Source: Novosphingobium rosa NBRC 15208 (lineage in GTDB: Bacteria > Pseudomonadota > Alphaproteobacteria > Sphingomonadales > Sphingomonadaceae). From it: a stretch of DNA of 64,000 nt. The DNA is taken from positions 18,681 to 82,680 of the forward strand of contig NZ_BCZE01000038.1 of the NCBI RefSeq assembly GCF_001598555.1. The letters are read 5' to 3'. A model generated the notes under the pieces. That model worked only from the letters and a program-made list of their open reading frames with translations. It did not search any database and had not been told where the DNA came from. Positions 50,295-57,793 of the stretch are shown here, piece by piece. The translations under genes were made by a program, and so were the position numbers. The stretch's first letter is position 1, and each line of letters opens with the position of its first letter.

Positions 50295-50323
50295 TCTAAT
50301 AATGCGTCGCATTAACTTGACAA
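50295..50323 (-). promoter_or_regulatory. Candidate sigma-70 promoter of the siderophore receptor
   Basis: On the minus strand TTGTCA (50323-50318) and ATTAGA (50300-50295) are separated by 17 bases, a standard sigma-70 layout. The Fur-like palindrome at 50300-50314 fills the spacer, so repressor binding would block RNA polymerase. Confidence 0.45.
50300..50314. promoter_or_regulatory. Perfect 7-1-7 Fur-like box
   Basis: TAATGCG-T-CGCATTA is a perfect inverted repeat with the 7-1-7 geometry of Fur boxes, about 50 bases upstream of a siderophore-receptor start. The palindrome is seen directly; assignment to Fur is inference from the geometry and the downstream gene. Confidence 0.6.
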
Positions 50324-50415
50324 GCGTTAAGGGCGGCCCGGATCATTGTGAATTGCCAATGTGCGCCTGGAGGCTGACCAAGAGCAATGAACAGCGGCCT
50401 TGTCAGCGGCCCGGG

Positions 50416-51492
50416 TCAGGGCGTGGTGGCTGCACCGGCCTCTTTTTGTTGGCGGCTCCGCCGTCGTCTCGCCATGAAGAACCGGAGCATTTCTCTTGAT
50501 GCATCGGGCCCCGCAGGATCGGTATAGGATCCACCTGCATGGCCGCCCGACCAGCCGTGGCCGCTGCCATGGACAGTCCATTCCTCCAGTAAAATTTCGC
50601 CACTCGTCGCTTTGTAGACCTTGCGGGTAAAATCACGCCCCCTCGGTGCGGTGCCGGGGAAAGCTTGCGACAGCAACGGACCCGGCTTCGACCTTTCGAG
50701 ATTGGCCAGAAATGCACTGGCATTCGAAGGATGCACAACACGATCCTGGTCGCCGTGAAACACGATGGTGGGTGGGGGGCGTTTCAACGTTCCGGAAGGC
50801 CCGGAAGCGGATCGGCCCCGCATGGCCGACAGGGCTGCTGCAAGCGACCGGATCTGGCCTTGCGCGACGCCGGAGTGAACGCCAATGGCGACAAAGAGAT
50901 CGGGATAGGCGGCCCCGGCAATGGCGGCAGCGGCGCCTCCTGCGGAAAGGCCGGCAATATAGATGCGGGCGGGGTTGGCCCGGCCAAGCGCCATGGCGTG
51001 GCGGGTGAGCGCCGCGATCGTCGCTGGCTCTCCGCGCCCACGTGCCTGATTGTCCGGGCTGTGCCAGTTCCAGCACCGGGCAAGGTTCGCGCTCTGGCTT
51101 TGTTGGGGATACAGGACGATAAATCCCAATTCATCGGCCAGCCTGTTCATGCCGGTGCCGATCGCGAAATCGAGCGCGGATTGCGAGCAGCCATGCAGCA
51201 TCACCACCAGCGGCATGCGCCGCCGTGATGAACCATGGGGCGTATAGAGCCTGTAGCTGAGCGTGCCATGGCCGCAGGTGAACTCGCCACCGATGAAGCT
51301 GCCGGGAGCCGGGCGGGCAAGGGAAGGCGTCGATGCCTTTCGTGCGTGACCGACCTTGGCCCTGGCTGCGGTTTTGCGCTTTTTCGGAAGGTTGGGAGAA
51401 AAGCCCTTTTGAGCCGTGATGGTCGCGGACAGGAGGCGGCCCTTGCGTGCCAGACCTGCGGCTTTCATCAAGGCCTTGAGAAGGTCGGTCAT
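50416..51492 (-). CDS. PHB-depolymerase-family (Esterase_phb) hydrolase
   Basis: A 358-residue alpha/beta hydrolase of the Esterase_phb / feruloyl-esterase-like group. The oxyanion motif MLHGCSQ is at residues 98-104, the nucleophile motif GLSAGG at 181-186 (Ser183), and the catalytic His is in HGSGHGWSGG. An Asp lies in HGDQDRVVHP. The basic N-terminal 60 residues have no clear signal peptide, so the protein could be intracellular. Such enzymes cleave polyhydroxyalkanoates or aryl esters; which one cannot be read here. The start is the ATG at 51490-51492, with GGGAG just upstream. No operon partner. Confidence 0.88.
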   Translation of the reverse strand: MTDLLKALMKAAGLARKGRLLSATITAQKGFSPNLPKKRKTAARAKVGHARKASTPSLARPAPGSFIGGEFTCGHGTLSYRLYTPHGSSRRRMPLVVMLHGCSQSALDFAIGTGMNRLADELGFIVLYPQQSQSANLARCWNWHSPDNQARGRGEPATIAALTRHAMALGRANPARIYIAGLSAGGAAAAIAGAAYPDLFVAIGVHSGVAQGQIRSLAAALSAMRGRSASGPSGTLKRPPPTIVFHGDQDRVVHPSNASAFLANLERSKPGPLLSQAFPGTAPRGRDFTRKVYKATSGEILLEEWTVHGSGHGWSGGHAGGSYTDPAGPDASREMLRFFMARRRRSRQQKEAGAATTP

Positions 51493-51662
51493 GATGCTCC
51501 CGCAAAGCCGGTTCTGCCTGCCCAACGGTTGGCGCGCCCGTTCGATCCGGCGCAAGGCCTGTGAAATTCGTGCCGTGTTGCTTCAGGCTTGGACGTTTCC
51601 CGCTTCGGCGTCGTGTCGATCGCGGGCAGACAGGCTCGGGCAGACAGGCTAGAGCCCGTGCC

Positions 51663-51917
51663 ATGACGCAGATTGATGTGACGCCGCTCGAACGCGCTGC
51701 CCGCGCGATGTATGACAATGTCCAGCCCGATTGGGACTGGAACGATCCCGACGCCGAACCGATGCGCAAACTGTATCGCGACAATGTCCGCGTGGCCTTT
51801 ATGGCCGTGCTGGAGCCGAGCGCGGCGATGGTCCGCCGGGGGGAGAACAAGCTGGACCGGGCGGACTGCCTGGCCGTCTGGCAGGCCATGGTCGCCGCCA
51901 TGCTGCAGGGCGAATAA
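51663..51917 (+). CDS. Small conserved hypothetical protein
   Basis: An 84-residue acidic protein (MTQIDVTPLERAARAMYDNVQPDWDW...VWQAMVAAMLQGE) with predicted helices and no membrane or signal segment. It resembles a small protein of unknown function that I have seen repeatedly in sphingomonads, with the ERAARAxY start and VWQAM end, but I know no function for it. It has a good reading frame and codon pattern and starts 170 bases from the divergent esterase gene. The longer open frame upstream (from 51561) lacks a sensible start. Confidence 0.65.
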   Translation: MTQIDVTPLERAARAMYDNVQPDWDWNDPDAEPMRKLYRDNVRVAFMAVLEPSAAMVRRGENKLDRADCLAVWQAMVAAMLQGE

Positions 51918-52057
51918 ATCGGGCTGGTCTGCGCACGTCAGACATTGGCAAATGATCCTATTCGCGTCATGTTGCTTCCTGGCTCAATGGCTTGAATGAT
52001 CGGGCAAATTGAAGCGACGGATGGCTTTGGCGCTTCAGTCGGGAGTATCGCGGACTT

Positions 52058-52696
52058 ATGGATCAGGCGGAACTGGCCAAGGCCTTCGGCGCGTTTTTCG
52101 CGGTGATGAACCCCTTTATCAACCTGCCGATCTTTCTGGCCCTCACCGCCAACCGCACCCCTGCCGAGCAGCGGGCGCTGGCGCTCAAGGTCACGATTTT
52201 CGCCGCGGTGATGAGTGTGGTCATCATGCTGTCGGGCAGTGCGATCATCGCCTTTTTCGGGATCACCATCGATCAGTTCCGCGTCGCGGGCGGGGCGGTG
52301 CTGGCCCATATCGCCTGGTCGATGCTGGATGGCACCGGCATGTCCTCGCACCATGGCAGCGATCAGGAGCGAGGGCATATGGGCGATCTTTCCGCCATGG
52401 CCTTCTATCCGCTGACCTTTCCCATGGTGGTGGGGCCGGGCACGATCACCACGCTGATCCTTTATGCCGCCCATGCCGAAACCACGCGCGACATGCTGGA
52501 GGTCTGGGCGATCGTCGGCAGCATCCTGCTGCTGCTCTTCGTGGTGCTGTTCTTCTCCGCGCAGATCGGCAGGCTGATGAGCGAGACGATGCGGGTGATC
52601 ACCACCCGTTTGATGGGGCTCATTTTGCTGGCGATTTCGGTGGGTATGATCGTGGCGGGGGTGAGCGCGGTGTTTCCGCGATTGGTCGCCGGTTGA
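52058..52696 (+). CDS. MarC-family integral membrane protein
   Basis: A 212-residue inner-membrane protein with about six hydrophobic segments. It shows the MarC signatures AVMNPFINLPIFLALTANRTPAEQR, AGGAVLAHIAWSML and AFYPLTFPMVVGPGTITTLI. MarC proteins were once linked to antibiotic resistance, but their transport or other function is not established. The ATG at 52058 fits the family. The L,D-transpeptidase gene starts 6 bases after its stop, so both may share a transcript. Confidence 0.92.
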   Translation: MDQAELAKAFGAFFAVMNPFINLPIFLALTANRTPAEQRALALKVTIFAAVMSVVIMLSGSAIIAFFGITIDQFRVAGGAVLAHIAWSMLDGTGMSSHHGSDQERGHMGDLSAMAFYPLTFPMVVGPGTITTLILYAAHAETTRDMLEVWAIVGSILLLLFVVLFFSAQIGRLMSETMRVITTRLMGLILLAISVGMIVAGVSAVFPRLVAG

Positions 52697-52702
52697 GGGG
52701 GG

Positions 52703-53701
52703 ATGCGGGTGAAGAGCAGGCTGGCATTATGCGCGCTGATGGCTGTGGTCTGGGGTGGCCCGGCGATGGCGCAGGGGGAAAAGGTCAGCTCCGCGCCGGA
52801 GCTGGCGCGCGCCGCCGATCAGCTGAAACCGGGGCAATGGGTCTGGGCCTCGCGGATCGCGCCGGCCGGGCCGATCCTGATCTATGTCGATCTCTCGCGC
52901 CAGCGCGCCACGGTCTATCGCAATGGGGTGCGGATCGGGATCAGCACCATCTCTTCGGGCAAGGAAGGTCATGAAACGCCCACCGGCGTTTTCACCATCC
53001 TGCAAAAAGACGCCAGGCACCGTTCCAGCACCTACAACAATGCCGCCATGCCCTATCAGGAGCGCCTGACCTGGGACGGGGTGGCGCTGCATGCCGGGGG
53101 CCTGCCGGGCTATCCGGAAAGCCATGGCTGCGTCCATCTGCCCTATGGCTTCTCGCAGGAGCTTTTCGCCATCACCAGGCTGGGCGTGACGGTGGTGGTG
53201 CAAGGCGATGCCATCAACTATGAGCGCACCAGCGACTCCAGCCTGTTGGCGCCGATGGACCTTTCGGGCAAACCCCTGAAGCAGCAGATGCTGGAGGCGG
53301 GCGATTTCGTCTGGCAGCCCCAGCTTGCCCCCAGCGGACCGCTGACGATCATCGTCTCCAAGCTGGATCAGCGGGTGGTGGTGCTGCGCAACGGCATCGA
53401 GATCGGGCGCAGCGTGGCGCAGATCAATGACGATGACCCCGGATCGCATGTCATCACCCTGACCATGACCGGTGGCCGACCGCGCTGGATCTATGTCGGC
53501 CTGCCGGGGCATGACGAAGACGCCGGGCGGGCGTTGGATGAGGCCACGATCAATCGGCTGAAACTGCCGCGCGGGTTTTATGAGGCGGTCAAGGCTCAGC
53601 TGCGCACCGGCTCGACCATCCTGATCACCCAATCGAGCGTGGGGGATGATGGCCGTGGCCGCAAGCTGACGATTCTGGACAGCGTGAACCCTGCGCCATA
53701 A
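52703..53701 (+). CDS. L,D-transpeptidase (YkuD domain) with a degenerate second repeat
   Basis: A 332-residue exported protein (signal peptide to about residue 23, AMA cleavage). The YkuD catalytic motif is complete: His130, then SHGC with Ser140, His141 and Cys143, and His145, in HAGGLPGYPESHGCVHLP. The enzyme makes 3-3 or 4-3 peptidoglycan cross-links or anchors proteins. The second half (residues about 200-320) repeats the beginning of the first: WVWASRIAPAGPILIYV and VYRNGVRIGIS in copy 1 against FVWQPQLAPSGPLTIIV and VLRNGIEIGRS in copy 2. It lacks the SHGC motif and so is a non-catalytic copy. It follows the marC gene by 6 bases. Confidence 0.93.
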   Translation: MRVKSRLALCALMAVVWGGPAMAQGEKVSSAPELARAADQLKPGQWVWASRIAPAGPILIYVDLSRQRATVYRNGVRIGISTISSGKEGHETPTGVFTILQKDARHRSSTYNNAAMPYQERLTWDGVALHAGGLPGYPESHGCVHLPYGFSQELFAITRLGVTVVVQGDAINYERTSDSSLLAPMDLSGKPLKQQMLEAGDFVWQPQLAPSGPLTIIVSKLDQRVVVLRNGIEIGRSVAQINDDDPGSHVITLTMTGGRPRWIYVGLPGHDEDAGRALDEATINRLKLPRGFYEAVKAQLRTGSTILITQSSVGDDGRGRKLTILDSVNPAP

Positions 53702-53716
53702 GCGCTGGCCCTCGTT

Positions 53717-54631
53717 TCAGGCGGGGCGTGCTGGCAACAGGCCTTTTCCGCTGCCTGCCGGAACGCCGGGGCCATCGCCGCGGGGGCGGGCCCGCAAACC
53801 ATCGGCGATCAGGCTGGCCAGCTGCATCACCGGCCTTGGCCCCGGTTCGGGCGGCATCAGCAGGCTGATCTCGAAGACCGGCAGCGCGGGCAGGGCCTGA
53901 TCCGCCACCATGCCCAGCCCCGCAGGCACCATCGAGGCCATGGCGGCGGTGATCGCCAGATCCGCGCGGATGGCGGTGATCATCGCCTCGAAGCCCTCAT
54001 TGTCGAAGGCGGGGCGCCAGGCGCGCCCGGCCTCGTTCAGCGCGGCGGCGATGGGGGATCTGAACCGGCATGTCGGATGCGAGATCGAGACGGGCAGCGG
54101 TTCCTGCCGCCATGCCGTCCCCTCCGCCGCGCCGACCCATACCAAAGCTTCCCGAAACAGCGGCGTTCCACCTTCCGTGCCCGGCTCATGCTGAACCAGC
54201 GCCAGATCGACCATTCCATCGGCCAGCGCCTTGCCCAGCAGCGCCGATGGGGCTGAAATCAGCGACACCTCCGTCTCGGGCGAGGCCTTGGCGAAGGCCC
54301 TGAGCAGCGGCGGCAGGATTTCGCTGATGACATCGGGCGGGGCGCCAAGCCTGACGCGGTGGCGCGGGCTGCCCAGATCGCGCCACATCCGGTCGTTCAG
54401 CGCGATCATCTCGCGCGCCGTGGCGATCAGGCTCTCGCCCTTGGGGGCAAGGCGGGCGCCGCGATGGTCGCGCCACAGCAGGCGCTGATCCAGCAACGCT
54501 TCAAGCCGTGCCAGTTGCTGGCTGATCGCCCCCTGCGTGAGGTGCAGCGCGCGCGCCGCCGCGCTGAGGCTGCCCTGATCCACAATCGCCACGAAGGCGC
54601 GCAGCAGGGCGATGTCGATGTTGCGAATCAT
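53717..54631 (-). CDS. LysR-family transcriptional regulator
   Basis: A 304-residue LysR regulator. The helix-turn-helix region is IALLRAFVAIVDQGSLSAAARAL, HLTQGAISQQLARLEALLDQRLL and HRGARLAPKGESLI. The effector domain has HRVRLGAPPDVISEILPPLLRAFAKASPETEVSLI. The start is the ATG at 54629-54631 (MIRNIDIALLRAF), the family N-terminus. It is divergent from a SnoaL-like gene (116-bp gap), which may be its target. Confidence 0.92.
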   Translation of the reverse strand: MIRNIDIALLRAFVAIVDQGSLSAAARALHLTQGAISQQLARLEALLDQRLLWRDHRGARLAPKGESLIATAREMIALNDRMWRDLGSPRHRVRLGAPPDVISEILPPLLRAFAKASPETEVSLISAPSALLGKALADGMVDLALVQHEPGTEGGTPLFREALVWVGAAEGTAWRQEPLPVSISHPTCRFRSPIAAALNEAGRAWRPAFDNEGFEAMITAIRADLAITAAMASMVPAGLGMVADQALPALPVFEISLLMPPEPGPRPVMQLASLIADGLRARPRGDGPGVPAGSGKGLLPARPA

Positions 54632-54747
54632 CGGGCCATTATGAGTGCTAATGGGATGGCTCACAAATGCTGGTTGGCGCGGCGCGGGAAAACTTGCGAC
54701 GGCTTTGGCGCGCTGCGACGGAGCAGCTCTGACAAAGGTTTGATAGC

Positions 54748-55164
54748 ATGACTGAAAAGCCGGACGGTATTGCGCTTGCCCGTGCCTTTTTCGCGCGGGT
54801 CTGGGGCGCTCCCCATGATCTGGACGCTATCGATGAGCTGATGACGCCTGACTATTGCCTGCACAATGCGGGCGCCACCATCATGGGCCGTGATCGCTTC
54901 AAGGCCTGGGTCGGCGAGATGCAGGCGCAGATCGGTGAGCCCACCAATGAGCATCTCGATCTCTTTATGGATGAAACGGGCGAGAAGGTTGTGTCGCGCT
55001 GGATCACGCGGGCGGTCAACAAGGGGCTGTTCGGCACGGCGCCGGATGGGCGCGCGATCGACTATACCGGAATCAGCATCTGGCGCGTGCGCGATGGGCG
55101 GCTGGCCGAATGCTGGGTCGAGCGCAGCGCGCTGGAGCTGCGCGGCCGCCTGATCGCCGATTAG
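54748..55164 (+). CDS. SnoaL-like / NTF2-fold protein
   Basis: A 138-residue cytoplasmic protein of the SnoaL-like ester-cyclase group: FFARVWGAPHDLDAIDELMTPDYCLHN, GRDRFKAWVGEMQAQIGE, DYTGISIWRVRDGRLAECWVERSALEL. These small cone-shaped folds are found in cyclases, isomerases and binding proteins, so no reaction can be assigned. The gene is divergent from the LysR regulator and convergent with the MFS gene at 55190 (25-base gap). Confidence 0.85.
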   Translation: MTEKPDGIALARAFFARVWGAPHDLDAIDELMTPDYCLHNAGATIMGRDRFKAWVGEMQAQIGEPTNEHLDLFMDETGEKVVSRWITRAVNKGLFGTAPDGRAIDYTGISIWRVRDGRLAECWVERSALELRGRLIAD

Positions 55165-55189
55165 GGGAGCACAGCGTCAGCGCTTGGCA

Positions 55190-56437
55190 TCATGCCACCC
55201 ATTCGCGGGCCAGATGGCGCCCACCGGCGATCATCAGCGCCGCTGACAGCAGATAAAAGCCCAGTCCCATGACAATCGCGTGGCGCAGTGCGTCCTGTCC
55301 GAAGGCGGGAGTCAGCACGTCGGAGAGCTTGCCGATCGTCAGCGAGCCCAGCCCGACGCCGATCAGATTGTTGATCAGCAGAAAGCTGGCCGAGGCAGTG
55401 CCGCGCATCGGGGCGGGCACCAGATGCTGCACCGCCGTCAGCACCGGCCCCAGCCAGAGATAGACCAGCGCCTGAGGCAGCAGGAACCACCAGAAAGCGG
55501 CCTGCGCCGATCCCGAATAGAGCCCGCCCGCAAACAGCGGCACGCCGATCAGGAAGGAGACGGCGGGTAGAAAGGCCAAGGCGGCGCGGTTGCGCCCGCC
55601 CAGCCAGTCGGCCAGCACGCCGCCGGCCATCACCCCCGCCGTGCCGCCGATCAGCAGCAGCAGGCCGAAGAAATGAGACGTTTCGACCAGACCCAGCCCG
55701 AAGGAGCGCCGCATCAGAGAAGGCAACCAGAACGCCAGCCCATAGCCCATCATCGAGCAGGAGGCCGCGCCGAAGGACAGGAACCAGAAGCTGCGCTTGC
55801 CTGCCAGAATGCTCAGCACAGTGCGCAGGGCAGGGGCTTCTGCGGCTGACGGACGGCGCGGATCGCGCACGAACCATGCGAAAAGCGGCGTGAAGGCCAG
55901 CCCTGCCAGCCCGACCGCCAGAAAGGCCGCGCGCCAGTTGACCGCCGCCGCCACATAGCCGCCCAGTAAAATGCCCGCCGCCGAGCCCAGCGGAATGCCC
56001 AGCGAATAGATGGACAGCGCCCGGGCGCGTTGATGCGGGGGGAAGGTGTCGGAGATCAGGGCGTAGGAGGGGGCCACGCCGCCTGCCTCGCCCACGCCGA
56101 CGCCAAGGCGGCACAGGAACATCGCGCCGAAGCCCGAAACCATGCCGCACAGGGCGGTAAAGGCGCTCCATACGCCGAGAGAGGCCGCGATGACGGGTGT
56201 GCGCCCCTTGCGGTCGCCCAGCCAGGCCAGCGGCAGGCCCATGGTGGAATAGAGCAGGGCGAAGGCAAAGCCACCCAGCGCGCCCAACTGCGTATCGGAT
56301 AGGTTCAGCTCCGCCTTGATAGGCGTGGCGAGGATGCCGAAAATCTGCCGGTCGATAAAGTTGAAGGTGTAGACCACCAGCAGCATCGCCAGCACGAAGG
56401 AGGGGCGCAAGGGGCGTGAGGCATTCTTGCCGGGCAT
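55190..56437 (-). CDS. MFS transporter (spinster / sugar-phosphate-like)
   Basis: A 415-residue permease with about 12 membrane segments. The N-terminal LVVYTFNFIDRQIFGILATPIKAELNLSDTQLGALGGFAFALLYSTMGLPLAWLGDR, together with CRLGVGVGEAGGVAPSYALISDTFPPHQRARALS, marks the spinster-like group that is common in sphingomonads. The start is the ATG at 56435-56437, with GGGAGAG upstream. It is divergent from a TetR regulator across a perfect palindrome, so TetR probably represses it. Substrate unknown. Confidence 0.92.
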   Translation of the reverse strand: MPGKNASRPLRPSFVLAMLLVVYTFNFIDRQIFGILATPIKAELNLSDTQLGALGGFAFALLYSTMGLPLAWLGDRKGRTPVIAASLGVWSAFTALCGMVSGFGAMFLCRLGVGVGEAGGVAPSYALISDTFPPHQRARALSIYSLGIPLGSAAGILLGGYVAAAVNWRAAFLAVGLAGLAFTPLFAWFVRDPRRPSAAEAPALRTVLSILAGKRSFWFLSFGAASCSMMGYGLAFWLPSLMRRSFGLGLVETSHFFGLLLLIGGTAGVMAGGVLADWLGGRNRAALAFLPAVSFLIGVPLFAGGLYSGSAQAAFWWFLLPQALVYLWLGPVLTAVQHLVPAPMRGTASASFLLINNLIGVGLGSLTIGKLSDVLTPAFGQDALRHAIVMGLGFYLLSAALMIAGGRHLAREWVA

Positions 56438-56507
56438 CAATCTCTCCCTGAAACCCGGGCGCGGGTTTTCTTGCGCTTGGGCTCTTTTCAGGCATAGTAG
56501 TGAATAA

Positions 56508-56521
56508 TGAATCATGATTCA
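56508..56521. promoter_or_regulatory. Perfect 14-bp palindrome, candidate TetR operator
   Basis: TGAATCATGATTCA is exactly self-complementary and lies in the short gap between the divergent MFS and TetR genes. It covers an ATG at 56514 that could be misread as the TetR start. This placement is typical for a TetR operator controlling both itself and an exporter gene. Confidence 0.55.
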
Positions 56522-56540
56522 AATTAGAAAGATGAGAGCG

Positions 56541-57206
56541 ATGCCCCAGAGCAAGCCTCCCCGGAACAGCCAGGCGGGTGGCGCCGGCAGCGATACGAAT
56601 GGGGGCGCCAGCGGCGGAAAGGTGCCCAAGACCGAGCGTGGCCGCCGCACCCTGCGCGCGCTGCTGAACGCCGCCGCGCTGGAATTTGGCGAGAAAGGCT
56701 TTCACGATGCCGCCATCAGCCAGATCACGGCGCGGGCGGGCGTGGCGGCGGGCAGCTTTTACGTCTATTTTGACAGCAAGGAGGCGATCTTCACCGCTCT
56801 GGTGAAGGATATGTCGATGCAGGTGCGCGATTACGTCGCCCCGCGCATCGCCGATGCGCCCGATCAGCTGGCGGCGGAAAAGGCGGGGCAGGCGGCCTAT
56901 CTCGATTTCGTGCGCGAGCATCGCGAGATCTACCGCATCATCGATGAATCCGAATTCGTCGATCCAGCCTCGTACCGCGACCACTATACCAATTCGGCCA
57001 ATCGCATCGCGGCGCGCCTGCAGGCGGCGATGGAGCGCGGCGAGATCGCTCAGGGCAATGCCGAGGTGCGCGCCTGGGCTCTGATGGGCATCAACGTCTT
57101 TCTGGGCCTGCGCTTCGGCGTATGGAGCGATGACGACACCAGCGGAATATTGGCCGAGGCCGGGCGTTTCATCGCCGAGGGTCTGGCGCCCAGGAGCAAG
57201 CCATAA
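56541..57206 (+). CDS. TetR-family transcriptional regulator
   Basis: A 221-residue regulator. The helix-turn-helix domain is TLRALLNAAALEFGEKGFHDAAISQITARAGVAAGSFYVYFDSKEAIFTALV, preceded by a low-complexity Gly/Ser/Lys segment (residues about 7-30). The ligand domain follows. I chose the ATG at 56541 because the earlier ATG at 56514 lies inside the palindromic operator and has no ribosome-binding site; an ATG at 56532 is also possible. It is divergent from the spinster-like MFS gene and probably represses it. Confidence 0.92.
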   Translation: MPQSKPPRNSQAGGAGSDTNGGASGGKVPKTERGRRTLRALLNAAALEFGEKGFHDAAISQITARAGVAAGSFYVYFDSKEAIFTALVKDMSMQVRDYVAPRIADAPDQLAAEKAGQAAYLDFVREHREIYRIIDESEFVDPASYRDHYTNSANRIAARLQAAMERGEIAQGNAEVRAWALMGINVFLGLRFGVWSDDDTSGILAEAGRFIAEGLAPRSKP

Positions 57207-57265
57207 GCGGCTGGCGGCCGTGCTACCGGAGCTTTGCCGAAGCCGGTGAGGTCACCCCGGCGGGC

Positions 57266-57667
57266 TTATTGCGTGCCGATAAAGCGCACCAATGACATGG
57301 CGAAGGAAAAGGTGAAAGGGTAGCCGAAGCGCGCGATGGGCCCGCGACCCTGCCTTTCGCGGCGACGCCAGCACCCGATCGCCATCGACACGCAACTGAC
57401 GCTCACCGGAATGGCGATCAGGCCGATCTCGCGCAGATGGCGATTGGCGATCAGCGATTGGGGCAGGACGATGAGGCTGATGCCCCCGGCGATCGTCCCC
57501 CATAGAGCAAGGCTGAAAATGGCGAGAATGGGAGGTTTGGGGGAACCGAGAGGCTCGGTCACGGTGTCGGAATCTGACCCGCCAAAGGACTCGCCAAGCA
57601 GTTCCAGGAGAAGCGGAAGCAGGAATTCACCCAGAAAGGGCAGGATGACATCGAAGACGAGTTCCAT
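57266..57667 (-). CDS. Small integral membrane protein of unknown function
   Basis: A 133-residue protein with about four hydrophobic segments: LVFDVILPFLGEFLLPLLLELLG, PILAIFSLALWGTIAGGISLIVL, REIGLIAIPVSVSCVSMAIGCW and FTFSFAMSLVRFIGTQ. An acidic loop (SDSDTVTEPLGSPKP) and a basic loop (RRRERQGRG) lie between. No family is recognised. The ATG at 57665-57667 gives a protein beginning MELVFDVI. It is followed by nothing in its operon; the next minus-strand gene is on its 5' side. Probably real from the periodic hydrophobicity. Confidence 0.7.
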   Translation of the reverse strand: MELVFDVILPFLGEFLLPLLLELLGESFGGSDSDTVTEPLGSPKPPILAIFSLALWGTIAGGISLIVLPQSLIANRHLREIGLIAIPVSVSCVSMAIGCWRRRERQGRGPIARFGYPFTFSFAMSLVRFIGTQ

Positions 57668-57793
57668 GGTGCCGCCGCGATCGCTCCCTTGCCTGCGGGG
57701 AGCATGGTAACAGCATTTCCGGAATGAAATCAAATATCAATCTACAAGAAGCAGGTGGGCGCGGTGTTGGCCTCCACCGCGCCCCGCAGGTTT

